Below are positions 1 to 5,369 of a stretch of 8,232 nt of DNA, piece by piece; positions within the stretch are counted from its first letter, which is position 1, and each line of letters starts with the position of its first letter. Under the pieces are notes generated by a model. That model searched no databases. It was given only the letters and a program-made list of their open reading frames with translations, and was not told the origin of the DNA. The DNA comes from JBHHXR01 sp046757205 (lineage in GTDB: Bacteria; Pseudomonadota; Alphaproteobacteria; Rhodobacterales; Rhodobacteraceae). The stretch spans positions 1 through 8,232 of the forward strand of contig JBHHXR010000160.1 in assembly GCA_046757205.1 (NCBI GenBank), written 5' to 3'. The position numbers and the translations under genes were made by a program.

Positions 1-381
1 ATCCGTCGCCGCCGGGACGCGTCCGATGAGCGACACCGAGGCGCCGGTGCGCAGCAGTTCCACAACCGGCGCCGGCGCATCGCCCGGCGCCGGTGGCGCG
101 ACCTTGATGGTGTCGCGTATCCGCGCCGCGCCGACGATTCCCGACAGGAGCTCGATGACCCGGATGCGCCGCGCCTCCGCCGGCGCGGTACCGGAAACAC
201 TAACCGTCAGCCCGTCGACCCGAACCTTCGCCCAGTCATCGCCGGCGGCCGAGAGCGCGGTTGCCGTCCGGTCGAGCGTCAGCCGCTCGATGGTATCCAC
301 CGTGCGGTCAGCGACGAGCCAGGCCAGGCCGCTCAGGACGGCAAGGCACGCGGCGGCGAAGACTATGGCGGCGGGACGCAT
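1..381 (-). CDS. BON/OmpA-family envelope protein, N-terminal part (3' end outside window)
   Basis: 127 codons are visible, starting at ATG 379-381 and still open at the left edge, so the C-terminus is missing. The protein opens MRPAAIVFAAACLAVLSGLA, a hydrophobic segment (about residues 4-24) that works as a signal peptide or anchor and implies export to the envelope. Residues about 28-93 resemble a BON-like alpha/beta domain (VRVDGLTVSVSGTAPAEARR, then ARIRDTIKV), and a second copy seems to begin near residue 108 (LLRTGASVSLIGRVP). In Rhodobacterales a protein of this layout, with a C-terminal OmpA-like peptidoglycan-binding domain, commonly follows ubiA; that domain would lie beyond the edge and is inferred. 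It is 72 bp downstream of ubiA on the same strand and may be co-transcribed. No clear ribosome binding site precedes this ATG, and no other ATG lies in frame back to the ubiA end. No specific role can be stated. Confidence 0.7.
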   Translation of the reverse strand, partial: MRPAAIVFAAACLAVLSGLAWLVADRTVDTIERLTLDRTATALSAAGDDWAKVRVDGLTVSVSGTAPAEARRIRVIELLSGIVGAARIRDTIKVAPPAPGDAPAPVVELLRTGASVSLIGRVPAATD

Positions 382-430
382 CAGAAGGTCTGTCGGGCGT
401 TTTTTTGCGGAGGCGTTTTGTCTAGGTGAT

Positions 431-455
431 GGGCCGGCGGGGTTCAAGCCGGCTC
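431..455 (-). other. GC-rich inverted repeat overlapping the ubiA stop codon
   Basis: GCCGGC at 433-438 pairs with GCCGGC at 448-453 around a 9-nt loop, extended by one G-T and one G-C pair. It overlaps the ubiA stop and precedes the next gene on the minus strand. No T-run follows on the minus strand, so a classical intrinsic terminator is not supported. It could be a weak attenuating structure or chance in GC-rich DNA. Confidence 0.25.
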
Positions 456-1413
456 AGGCGAGGGCGGCGGCGGCCAGCAGGGCGGCCGCTATCAGTCCGG
501 CGTCGCGGTTCGAGCGGAAAAGCCGCAGGCAGTTGCCGGCGTCGTGAAAGTCCAGCCGCCGCAACTGCCACGCCAGATGCCAGCCGAAAGCCCACGCGGC
601 GGCGACGCCGAGGCCGGTCGAGACCGGATCACTCTGCGGCAAAGTCGCAAGAATTGCCGCAAAACCAATCAGCGAGACCGAGAGGACGAGGAAGGCCAGC
701 AACCATCGCGGCGTGTTTTCGCCGAACAGCCGGGCCGTGGACCTCACGCCAATCAGCGCGTCATCCTCGGTATCCTGATGGGCGTAGATCGTGTCATAGA
801 ACAACGTCCAGGCGATCCCCCCCGCATAGAGGATGAGCGGTTCCACGCCGAGCGATCCCTCATGCGCCGCCCATCCCAGCAGCACGCCCCAGTTGAAAGC
901 GATCCCCAGAAAGACCTGCGGCCACCAAGTGAATCGCTTTGCGAACGGGTAGATTGCGACGGTGCCAAGGGAGGCGATCCCGACGAAGACGGCGTACCGG
1001 TTGAAAGTCAGGAGGATGGCGAAGGCGACCAGCGCCTGCGCAGCCATCCATACCGCCGCCTGGGCGACGCTTACCTGCCCCGAAGGCAGCGGGCGGGAGC
1101 GGGTGCGGGCGACCCGTGCGTCGATCTTCCGGTCGGTGATGTCGTTCCACGTACAGCCGGCGCCGCGCATCAGGAATGCCCCGGCGCAGCAGGCCACGGC
1201 GACCCAAAGGTCCGGCCATCGGGCGCCGGCGGTGTCGGCGGCGATCGCCAGCGCCAGGCCCCACCAGCACGGGATCAGCAGCAGCCAGGTGCCGATTGGC
1301 CGGTCGGCGCGGCTGAGACGCAGGTACGGGCGCGACCGGGCGGGCGCGTACCGGTCCACCCAGTTGCGCGCCGGCGCATCCGCCACCTTTCCATCGCCGG
1401 CGGCTTGGGGCAT
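454..1413 (-). CDS. ubiA: 4-hydroxybenzoate polyprenyltransferase UbiA
   Basis: Integral membrane prenyltransferase that attaches the polyprenyl chain to 4-hydroxybenzoate, the first membrane-bound step of ubiquinone synthesis. Both Mg-diphosphate aspartate motifs of the UbiA family are present. Numbered from the upstream ATG at 1431, these are NDITDRKID at 96-104 and YDTIYAHQDTEDD at 212-224. The family signature LRLSRADRPIGTWLLLIPCW (38-57) precedes the first, and RTRSRPLPSG follows it. Hydrophobic segments occur throughout, as expected for an 8-9 helix bundle. Start choice: the frame can begin at 1431 (325 aa), but that ATG has no ribosome binding site, whereas Met7 (1413, 319 aa) is preceded by AGGA seven bases upstream, so 1413 is preferred. 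The gene is divergent from rsmE with a very short gap and is followed by the BON/OmpA gene. The function is well supported; the exact start is not certain. Confidence 0.95.
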   Translation of the reverse strand: MPQAAGDGKVADAPARNWVDRYAPARSRPYLRLSRADRPIGTWLLLIPCWWGLALAIAADTAGARWPDLWVAVACCAGAFLMRGAGCTWNDITDRKIDARVARTRSRPLPSGQVSVAQAAVWMAAQALVAFAILLTFNRYAVFVGIASLGTVAIYPFAKRFTWWPQVFLGIAFNWGVLLGWAAHEGSLGVEPLILYAGGIAWTLFYDTIYAHQDTEDDALIGVRSTARLFGENTPRWLLAFLVLSVSLIGFAAILATLPQSDPVSTGLGVAAAWAFGWHLAWQLRRLDFHDAGNCLRLFRSNRDAGLIAAALLAAAALA

Positions 1414-1452
1414 ATGCTCGTCCTGTGTCATGGGCGAAGGGTCTTATCGGGG

Positions 1453-2181
1453 ATGCGCGCGAAAGTCAGGCTCTATGTGGACGTGCCGCTGGGCGGCGGT
1501 CAAGTCGCCGGTCTGACGCGCGGGCAGGCGCACTACCTGTTTGCCGTCATGCGGCTGGGCGTCGGTGAGTTCATCGCCATCTTCAACGGGCGCGACGGCG
1601 AATGGACGGCGGAAATCGCCGAAGCCGGCAAACGCGCGGGCACGGTGATCTGCCGCGAGGCGGCCGCGCCCCAGGCGGCGGCGCCCGATCTCTGGCTGAT
1701 GTTCGCGCCGGTCAAGAAGGCGCGCACGGATTTCATCGTCGAGAAGGCGACGGAGATCGGCGTGTCGCGCCTGCTGCCGGTGTTCACCGAGTACACCGAT
1801 GTCGGGCGCGTGCGGGCGGAAAGGCTGCGCGCCAACGCGGTGGAGGCCGCCGAACAATCCGGCGCCACCCTTGTGCCGGAAGTCGCCGAGCCGGTGAAAC
1901 TTGGCCCCCTGCTGGACGGATTTCCGGCGGACCGCCGGCTGATGTTCTGCGACGAGCGCTCGCGGACGCAAGGCGCGGCCGCCGCGCTGGAGGCGGCGGG
2001 GCCCGGGCCCTGGGCGATCCTCGTCGGGCCGGAGGGCGGGTTCTCGCAAGCGGAAGCCGACAGGCTTCGGCGGTTTTCCCGGGCGGTTCCGGTGTCTCTC
2101 GGGCCGCGCGTCCTGCGGGCGGAAACGGCGGCGGTGGCGGCGCTGACCCTGTGGCACGCGACGCTGGGGGACTGGAGATGA
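1453..2181 (+). CDS. rsmE: 16S rRNA (uracil(1498)-N(3))-methyltransferase RsmE
   Basis: SPOUT-class methyltransferase that methylates N3 of U1498 in helix 44 of 16S rRNA using S-adenosylmethionine; it acts on the 30S subunit in the cytoplasm. The 242-residue length is normal for the family. The N-terminal PUA-like domain spans about 1-75 (LTRGQAHYLFAVMRLGVGE, FNGRDGEW). The knotted SPOUT domain follows, with KARTDFIVEKATEIGVSRLL (89-108), EAAEQSG (131-137), the SAM-binding loop LVGPEGGFS (190-198) and the C-terminal LGPRVLRAETA (216-226). The reading frame stays open upstream to 544, but that part is antisense to ubiA. ATG 1453, where homology begins and with GAAGGG at 1436-1441, is the sensible start. 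The stop overlaps an ATG (ATGA at 2178-2181) that opens a 22-codon frame leading to the next gene. Confidence 0.95.
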   Translation: MRAKVRLYVDVPLGGGQVAGLTRGQAHYLFAVMRLGVGEFIAIFNGRDGEWTAEIAEAGKRAGTVICREAAAPQAAAPDLWLMFAPVKKARTDFIVEKATEIGVSRLLPVFTEYTDVGRVRAERLRANAVEAAEQSGATLVPEVAEPVKLGPLLDGFPADRRLMFCDERSRTQGAAAALEAAGPGPWAILVGPEGGFSQAEADRLRRFSRAVPVSLGPRVLRAETAAVAALTLWHATLGDWR

Positions 2182-2246
2182 GCGGGCGCAGCGCGGGCCG
2201 GGCGCAGCGCCGGGCGCGATCGCGCGGCAAGAACGAACACCAATGA
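2178..2246 (+). other. 22-codon Arg-rich mini-ORF bridging rsmE and the next gene (coding status unknown)
   Basis: This frame starts in an ATGA overlap with the rsmE stop and ends in an ATGA overlap with the ATG of the next gene. A ribosome that re-initiates after rsmE could therefore run straight through to the next start. It would encode MSGRSAGRAQRRARSRGKNE plus HQ, a basic low-complexity peptide with no recognised motif. The DNA is repetitive: CGGGCGCAGCGC occurs at 2183-2194 and again at 2199-2210, and GCGCGATCGCGC (2214-2225) is a perfect palindrome. A G-run (2166-2170) lies about 7 bases before the ATG. It may be a translational-coupling device, a tiny peptide, or just a GC-rich spacer without stops. 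Confidence 0.3.
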
Positions 2247-2770
2247 GCTTTCTGAGGCCCGAAGCCGTCGCCTCGCTGCGGCGCTGGGCGGAAACGGCGG
2301 CTGCCGCCTGCGCCGCGACGCTGGTTCTGTGGACGGGCCTGCATCTGCTGTCCGCCGGAAGCTGGCTCGGCTGGGTCGTGCTTGCGGCATTCGGACCGGT
2401 CGCGGCGGTGTGGCTGAAGATGGCCTGGACGAGGGCGCGGATAGCGACCCGCCGCGAGGGGCCGGGCATCGTGGTGATCGACGAACGCCGGATCGGCTAT
2501 CTCGGGCCGCAATCGGGCGGCTTTGCCGATCTCGAATCGCTGACATCCGTCGATCTGATCGGAACCGGCATGGCGGCCGCCGGGAACGGGCGTTTCTGGG
2601 TGCTTTACCACCGCGACGGGCCGCCGGTTTACGTGCCGGTGACGGCGGAAGGCGCGGACGGGCTGGTGGACGCGTTTGCTGCCCTTCCGGGGTTTTCGCT
2701 GGAGAGGGTGCTGGAAGCGATGGCGGGCGGCGACAGCGGCGCGGTCACGATCTGGCGACGGGACGAATGA
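2243..2770 (+). CDS. Two-TM membrane protein with C-terminal PH-like domain, function unknown
   Basis: Protein of 175 residues, not named. Two hydrophobic segments at about 18-37 and 41-59 form an N-terminal hairpin, followed by a basic stretch (KMAWTRARIATRRE, 59-72), which suggests that the rest is cytoplasmic. Residues about 73-150 look like a small beta-rich domain resembling bacterial PH-like folds: GPGIVVIDERRIGYLGPQSG, then LESLTSVDLI, then FWVLYHRDGPPVYVPV. A helical tail with ADGLVDAFAALPGFSLERVL follows. From memory, proteins of this kind sit between rsmE and gshA in Rhodobacterales, consistent with a real conserved gene. The ribosome binding site is poor (AAGAACGA), so translation may depend on coupling from rsmE or the mini-ORF. 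The PH-like label is an impression from strand pattern, not a profile match. Confidence 0.75.
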   Translation: MSFLRPEAVASLRRWAETAAAACAATLVLWTGLHLLSAGSWLGWVVLAAFGPVAAVWLKMAWTRARIATRREGPGIVVIDERRIGYLGPQSGGFADLESLTSVDLIGTGMAAAGNGRFWVLYHRDGPPVYVPVTAEGADGLVDAFAALPGFSLERVLEAMAGGDSGAVTIWRRDE

Positions 2771-2784
2771 GGCGGCACTTTCTC

Positions 2785-2813
2785 TTGCGCCGGGGGAGTT
2801 GGCTGCCTAATTC
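2785..2813 (+). promoter_or_regulatory. Weak sigma70-like promoter candidate for gshA
   Basis: TTGCGC at 2785-2790 and TAATTC at 2808-2813 are separated by 17 bases in the gap upstream of gshA. Only the TTG of the -35 and the TA of the -10 fit consensus well. The spacing and location are the main support, and read-through from the upstream gene is equally possible. Confidence 0.2.
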
Positions 2814-2831
2814 TGCGCCAAGCCATCGGCC

Positions 2832-2849
2832 CGCGACAGAACCGTCGCG
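2832..2849 (+). other. Hairpin in the gshA leader
   Basis: CGCGAC (2832-2837) pairs perfectly with GTCGCG (2844-2849) around the loop AGAACC. It ends 7 bases before the gshA ribosome binding site, so it would form in the 5' untranslated region. It could affect RNA stability or initiation. No T-run follows, so it is not a terminator. Confidence 0.35.
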
Positions 2850-2856
2850 TCACATC

Positions 2857-2863
2857 GGAGGGG
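2857..2863 (+). promoter_or_regulatory. Strong ribosome binding site of gshA
   Basis: GGAGGGG lies 7 bases before ATG 2871. It is among the best Shine-Dalgarno matches in the window and fixes the gshA start. Confidence 0.8.
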
Positions 2864-2870
2864 ACGGGAC

Positions 2871-4241
2871 ATGTCTATACCCCAGTCGGGCGGTGGTCCG
2901 ATCGAGGACCGCGGCCAGCTGGCCGGATACCTGGCCGACGGGTGCAAGCCGAAAGAAGCGTGGCGGATCGGCACCGAACACGAGAAATTCGGATACTGCC
3001 TGAAGGATTTCAAGCCCTTGCCCTATGACGGGCATTGCTCGATCAAGGCCATGCTGGAAGGGCTGCGCGACGCCTTCGGCTGGACGCCGGTCGAGGAGGC
3101 CGGCAACATCATCGGGCTGGAAAAGGCCGGCGCCAATGTCAGCCTGGAACCGGGCGGGCAACTGGAGCTGTCCGGCGCGCCGCTGGAAAACATCCACGCC
3201 ACCTGCGACGAGGTGAACGAGCATCTGCGCGAGGTGAAGCAGGTTGCCGACCGCCTCGGGGCGGGGTTCATCGGGCTCGGCGCGGCGCCGGAATGGAGCC
3301 ATGAAGACATGCCGATGATGCCGAAGGGGCGCTACCGGCTGATGACGCGCTACATGGGGCAGGTGGGCACCCACGGCACGCAGATGATGTACCGCACCTG
3401 CACCATCCAGGTGAACCTCGACTTCGCCTCGGAAGCCGACATGGTGCGGAAGTTCCGGGTGGCGCTGGCGTTGCAGCCGGTGGCCACCGCGCTGTTCGCC
3501 TGTTCGCCGTTTTTTGAGGGCAAGGTGAACGGCTACCAGTCCTGGCGCTCGCGCATCTGGCAGGACCTCGACCCGGACCGCACCGGGATGCTGCCCTTCG
3601 TCTTCGAGGACGGCATGGGGTTCGAGCGCTACGTGGAATACGCGCTCGATGTGCCGATGTATTTCGTCTACCGCGACGGCGTCTACATCGACGCGCTGGG
3701 CCAGTCGTTCCGCGATTTCCTCGACGGGCGCCTGCCGGCGCTGCCCGGCGAAATCCCGACGCTTTCGGACTGGGCCGACCACCTGACGACGATCTTCCCG
3801 GAAGCGCGGATCAAGCAATTCATGGAGATGCGCGGCGCCGATGGCGGGCCGTGGCGGCGCATCTGCGCGCTGCCGGCGTTCTGGGTCGGGCTGATGTACG
3901 ACCAGGGCGCGCTGGACGCGGCGTGGGATCTGTGCCGCGACTGGACGGCGGAGGAGCGCGAGGCGCTCCGGCGCGACGCCGCCAAGCGCGGGCTGGGCGC
4001 GGAAATCCGCGGGCGCTCGATGCGCGATCTGGCGCGCGAGGTTCTGAAACTGTCGCACGCCGGGCTTGCCGCGCGCGCCCGGCCCGGGGCCGGCGGGATG
4101 ATCCCCGACGAGACGCATTTCCTCAACGCCCTGCAGGAGATCGTCGAAAGCGGCAGAACGCCGAGCGACGAACTGCTGGCGCGCTACCACGGCGACTGGG
4201 GCGGCGATCTGAGCCGGATTTACGGCGAGTTCAGTTATTGA
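2871..4241 (+). CDS. gshA: Glutamate-cysteine ligase, plant/alphaproteobacterial type
   Basis: ATP-dependent cytoplasmic ligase that forms gamma-glutamylcysteine, the first and usually rate-limiting step of glutathione synthesis. The 456 residues fit the plant-like (GCS2-type) class found in Alphaproteobacteria. Visible signatures are WRIGTEHEKFGY (31-42), the glutamate/ATP-binding strand SLEPGGQLELSGAP (91-104), MPMMPKGRY (147-155), TCTIQVNLDF (176-185), SWRSRIWQDLDP (224-235), FVYRDGVYIDALGQSFRDFL (265-284), EMRGADGGPWRR (319-330) and the C-terminal HGDWGGDLSRIYGEFSY (440-456). The start is fixed by GGAGGGG 7 bases upstream. It lies 100 bp after the unnamed membrane protein gene on the same strand and converges on a minus-strand gene 77 bp downstream. 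The long open frame antisense to it is a product of codon bias. Synthesis of glutathione also needs gshB, which is not in this window. Confidence 0.97.
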   Translation: MSIPQSGGGPIEDRGQLAGYLADGCKPKEAWRIGTEHEKFGYCLKDFKPLPYDGHCSIKAMLEGLRDAFGWTPVEEAGNIIGLEKAGANVSLEPGGQLELSGAPLENIHATCDEVNEHLREVKQVADRLGAGFIGLGAAPEWSHEDMPMMPKGRYRLMTRYMGQVGTHGTQMMYRTCTIQVNLDFASEADMVRKFRVALALQPVATALFACSPFFEGKVNGYQSWRSRIWQDLDPDRTGMLPFVFEDGMGFERYVEYALDVPMYFVYRDGVYIDALGQSFRDFLDGRLPALPGEIPTLSDWADHLTTIFPEARIKQFMEMRGADGGPWRRICALPAFWVGLMYDQGALDAAWDLCRDWTAEEREALRRDAAKRGLGAEIRGRSMRDLAREVLKLSHAGLAARARPGAGGMIPDETHFLNALQEIVESGRTPSDELLARYHGDWGGDLSRIYGEFSY

Positions 4242-4260
4242 GGCGGACGGGAAGCGGCGA

Positions 4261-4276
4261 CCGGGACTGCGCCCGG
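4261..4276. other. Short hairpin in the convergent gap after gshA
   Basis: CCGGG (4261-4265) pairs with CCCGG (4272-4276) around a 6-nt loop, about 20 bases after the gshA stop and between convergent genes. No T-run follows on either strand, so it is at best a weak or Rho-assisted termination site. Confidence 0.25.
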
Positions 4277-4318
4277 CACGAATGAGGCGCGGATCGTCCT
4301 GACCGGCAGCCGACCCTA

Positions 4319-4711
4319 TCACGGCGCCATGAAGTATCCCTCGTAGGCAAGTATCGCGCCGATGAGCAGCCAGACCGCACCGGCGATACGGATCATCGCG
4401 GGGCTTTCGGTCATCGCACCACCGACACGGATGACAATCTGCGGCAGCGCCATGCGGGCGGCCCCGCCGATGGTCAGTGCCCAGCCGAACAGGGTGATGA
4501 TTATCCGCCAGTCTGCTGTCCAGACATTGTGAATGTTGACGATCGAGAGACCGGCGACCATCGCCAGAACTCCTGTGACGAAGATCAGGGCGCGATTGCC
4601 GAGGAACTCGCGCGCGATCCCGAGCAGGTCTTTCGGGTTCGCCACCATGGTGACGGCGGCCACCAGCAATACCGGCCCCATCAGCCTTGCCATCAGGATT
4701 GACGTTTCCAT
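4319..4711 (-). CDS. Small four-TM membrane protein, function unknown
   Basis: Small integral membrane protein, not named. From ATG 4711 it has 130 residues (METSILMARLMGPVLLVAAV...). Four hydrophobic segments lie at about 5-23, 41-60, 70-88 and 105-123. Features that look conserved are MARLMGP at the start, NPKDL (25-29), ALIFVTGVLAMVAGLSIVNI with HNVW after it (41-64), and DWRIIITLFGWALTIGGAAR (67-86). I recall similar unnamed proteins in other Alphaproteobacteria but no function. Start choice: the frame also has ATGs at 4729 and 4714. The ribosome binding site AAGGAA (complement of 4719-4724) lies between 4729 and 4714, which rules against 4729. It is 4 bases from 4714 and 7 bases from 4711, so 4711 is preferred. 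The gene is convergent with gshA. A weak promoter candidate lies at 4757-4784, so it may be transcribed on its own. Confidence 0.75.
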   Translation of the reverse strand: METSILMARLMGPVLLVAAVTMVANPKDLLGIAREFLGNRALIFVTGVLAMVAGLSIVNIHNVWTADWRIIITLFGWALTIGGAARMALPQIVIRVGGAMTESPAMIRIAGAVWLLIGAILAYEGYFMAP

Positions 4712-4718
4712 CATGCCG

Positions 4719-4724
4719 TTCCTT
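4719..4724 (-). promoter_or_regulatory. Ribosome binding site deciding the start of the four-TM gene
   Basis: AAGGAA on the minus strand lies downstream of the ATG at 4729 and 7 bases before the ATG at 4711. It therefore shortens the longest open frame by 6 residues. Confidence 0.6.
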
Positions 4725-4756
4725 GTCATGCCACGCGTGAATCTCGCATCCGGAGG

Positions 4757-4784
4757 TTTACAGGACAGGTATCACGGTTGACAT
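4757..4784 (-). promoter_or_regulatory. Sigma70-like promoter candidate for the four-TM gene
   Basis: On the minus strand ATGTCA (complement of 4779-4784) and TGTAAA (complement of 4757-4762) are 16 bases apart, each matching 4 of 6 consensus bases. The predicted start near 4750 would give a leader of roughly 40 nt containing the AAGGAA ribosome binding site. It lies downstream of the hairpin cluster, so the gene could be expressed separately from the DUF805 gene. Confidence 0.35.
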
Positions 4785-4801
4785 GAGAAACTGCGTGTCA
4801 G

Positions 4802-4831
4802 CACCGGCGTGGCGTGAATGCCGCCCCGGTG
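4802..4831. repeat. Bulged inverted repeat, mutually exclusive with 4821-4846
   Basis: CACCGG (4802-4807) pairs with CCGGTG (4826-4831), and inside it GGCG (4811-4814) pairs with CGCC (4822-4825), with a 3-nt bulge and a 7-nt loop. Its right arm overlaps the left arm of the next hairpin, so both cannot form in one RNA. Confidence 0.4.
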
Positions 4832-4846
4832 AATGATCCGGGGCGG
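4821..4846. terminator. Perfect 9-bp GC hairpin in the spacer after the DUF805 gene
   Basis: CCGCCCCGG (4821-4829) pairs perfectly with CCGGGGCGG (4838-4846) around the loop TGAATGAT. It is very stable on paper and lies between two minus-strand genes. On the minus strand no T-run follows; on the plus strand TGCCTGTTGTTG follows. A terminator for the DUF805 transcript, or for stray plus-strand transcription past gshA, is plausible but unproven. Confidence 0.35.
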
Positions 4847-4859
4847 TGCCTGTTGTTGA

Positions 4860-4888
4860 CCGGGAGGTCCCGGCTCGGGGGCCGGGAC
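4860..4888. terminator. Paired, arm-sharing hairpins just past the DUF805 stop
   Basis: GTCCCGGC (4867-4874) pairs perfectly with GCCGGGAC (4881-4888), giving an 8-bp stem with a 6-nt loop, 19 bases after the DUF805 stop on the minus strand. An alternative 5-bp stem, CCGGG (4860-4864) with CCCGG (4869-4873), reuses the same arm. The position fits a terminator for the DUF805 gene; the lack of a U-tract argues for Rho help or an RNA-stabilising 3' structure. Confidence 0.4.
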
Positions 4889-4907
4889 AGGGGGGGAAGC
4901 TGACGGA

Positions 4908-5312
4908 TCAGGCGAAAACCTCGGCGTCGATACCCATCAGCGGGTCCGGGCCGAACCGGTTCGGCCCCTGCGTGCCGCGCTGGCAGAACCAGACCAGCAG
5001 CAGGATGACGCCGACCACGGGCACCAGCATGATCCAGTACCACCAGCCCGACCTGTCCTTGTCGTGCAGACGTCGCACGGCGGCGGAAATCCCGGCAATG
5101 CCGAGGAATATCGAGACCAGAAGATAGGCCGCCATCAGGGCCAGGATGGCAATCGCGCCGCCCTGGCTCATCGCCATGCCGGAGACGATCTGCAAGGCCA
5201 GGTTCAGCAGGACGGCGAACAGGGTAAACCACCAGTATTCGGATCGCGGGGCGCGGCCTGAAAAGGTGATCCAGTGCGACATGCAATGCTTGGCGGCTTC
5301 CAGAAGCCCCAT
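4908..5312 (-). CDS. DUF805 family inner-membrane protein
   Basis: Small multi-pass membrane protein of 134 residues from ATG 5312, a normal length for DUF805, a widespread family of unknown function. Family marks are the N-terminal amphipathic lead ending SHWITFSGRAPRSEYWWF (12-29), a central RRLHDKDRSGWWYW (80-93) and the C-terminal GTQGPNRFGPDPL (113-125). Hydrophobic segments lie at about 27-46, 53-75 and 92-110. Start choice: the frame extends upstream to ATG 5369, giving 19 extra residues unlike the family, while GAAGGGG (complement of 5321-5327) sits 8 bases before ATG 5312, exactly where DUF805 proteins normally begin. Upstream is an AT-rich stretch with an inverted repeat at 5344-5367. 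Downstream come strong hairpins. It appears to be a single-gene unit. Confidence 0.9.
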   Translation of the reverse strand: MGLLEAAKHCMSHWITFSGRAPRSEYWWFTLFAVLLNLALQIVSGMAMSQGGAIAILALMAAYLLVSIFLGIAGISAAVRRLHDKDRSGWWYWIMLVPVVGVILLLVWFCQRGTQGPNRFGPDPLMGIDAEVFA

Positions 5313-5320
5313 CAAATCAT

Positions 5321-5327
5321 CCCCTTC
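5321..5327 (-). promoter_or_regulatory. Ribosome binding site deciding the DUF805 start
   Basis: GAAGGGG on the minus strand is 8 bases before ATG 5312, and supports that start over the longer frame from 5369. Confidence 0.7.
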
Positions 5328-5343
5328 GTCAAAGTATCGCAAA

Positions 5344-5367
5344 GAACAATCGGAACGAAATTTGTTC
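5344..5367. promoter_or_regulatory. Inverted repeat upstream of the DUF805 gene, possible operator
   Basis: GAACAA (5344-5349) and TTGTTC (5362-5367) form a perfect 6-bp inverted repeat separated by 12 bases, with another GAAC at 5353-5356 between them. It lies in a locally AT-rich patch 17 bases upstream of the DUF805 ribosome binding site, where a promoter or operator is expected. No regulator is recognised and chance is possible. Confidence 0.3.
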
Positions 5368-5369
5368 AA

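Noticed and set aside
400..406. Run of seven T on the plus strand as part of an intrinsic terminator
   Set aside because: No stable stem directly precedes it on the plus strand, and for the minus-strand genes it is an A-run.
544..1452. Long N-terminal extension of the rsmE frame
   Set aside because: It runs antisense through ubiA, is low-complexity and Arg/Gly/Pro-rich, and RsmE homology begins exactly at ATG 1453.
2850..4322. 490-codon open frame antisense to the whole of gshA
   Set aside because: The composition (Arg, Ala, Pro, His, Gln-rich, no domains) is typical of the reverse frame of a GC-rich gene, and gshA on the other strand has full family motifs and a strong ribosome binding site.
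4783..4836. 17-residue plus-strand leader-peptide-like ORF ending in the hairpin cluster
   Set aside because: It has no ribosome binding site and no plus-strand gene follows for it to regulate, so the leader-peptide reading is unsupported.
5333..5341. Extended -10-like TGCGATACT on the minus strand upstream of the DUF805 gene
   Set aside because: Transcription from it would begin at or inside the ribosome binding site at 5321-5327, leaving no usable leader.
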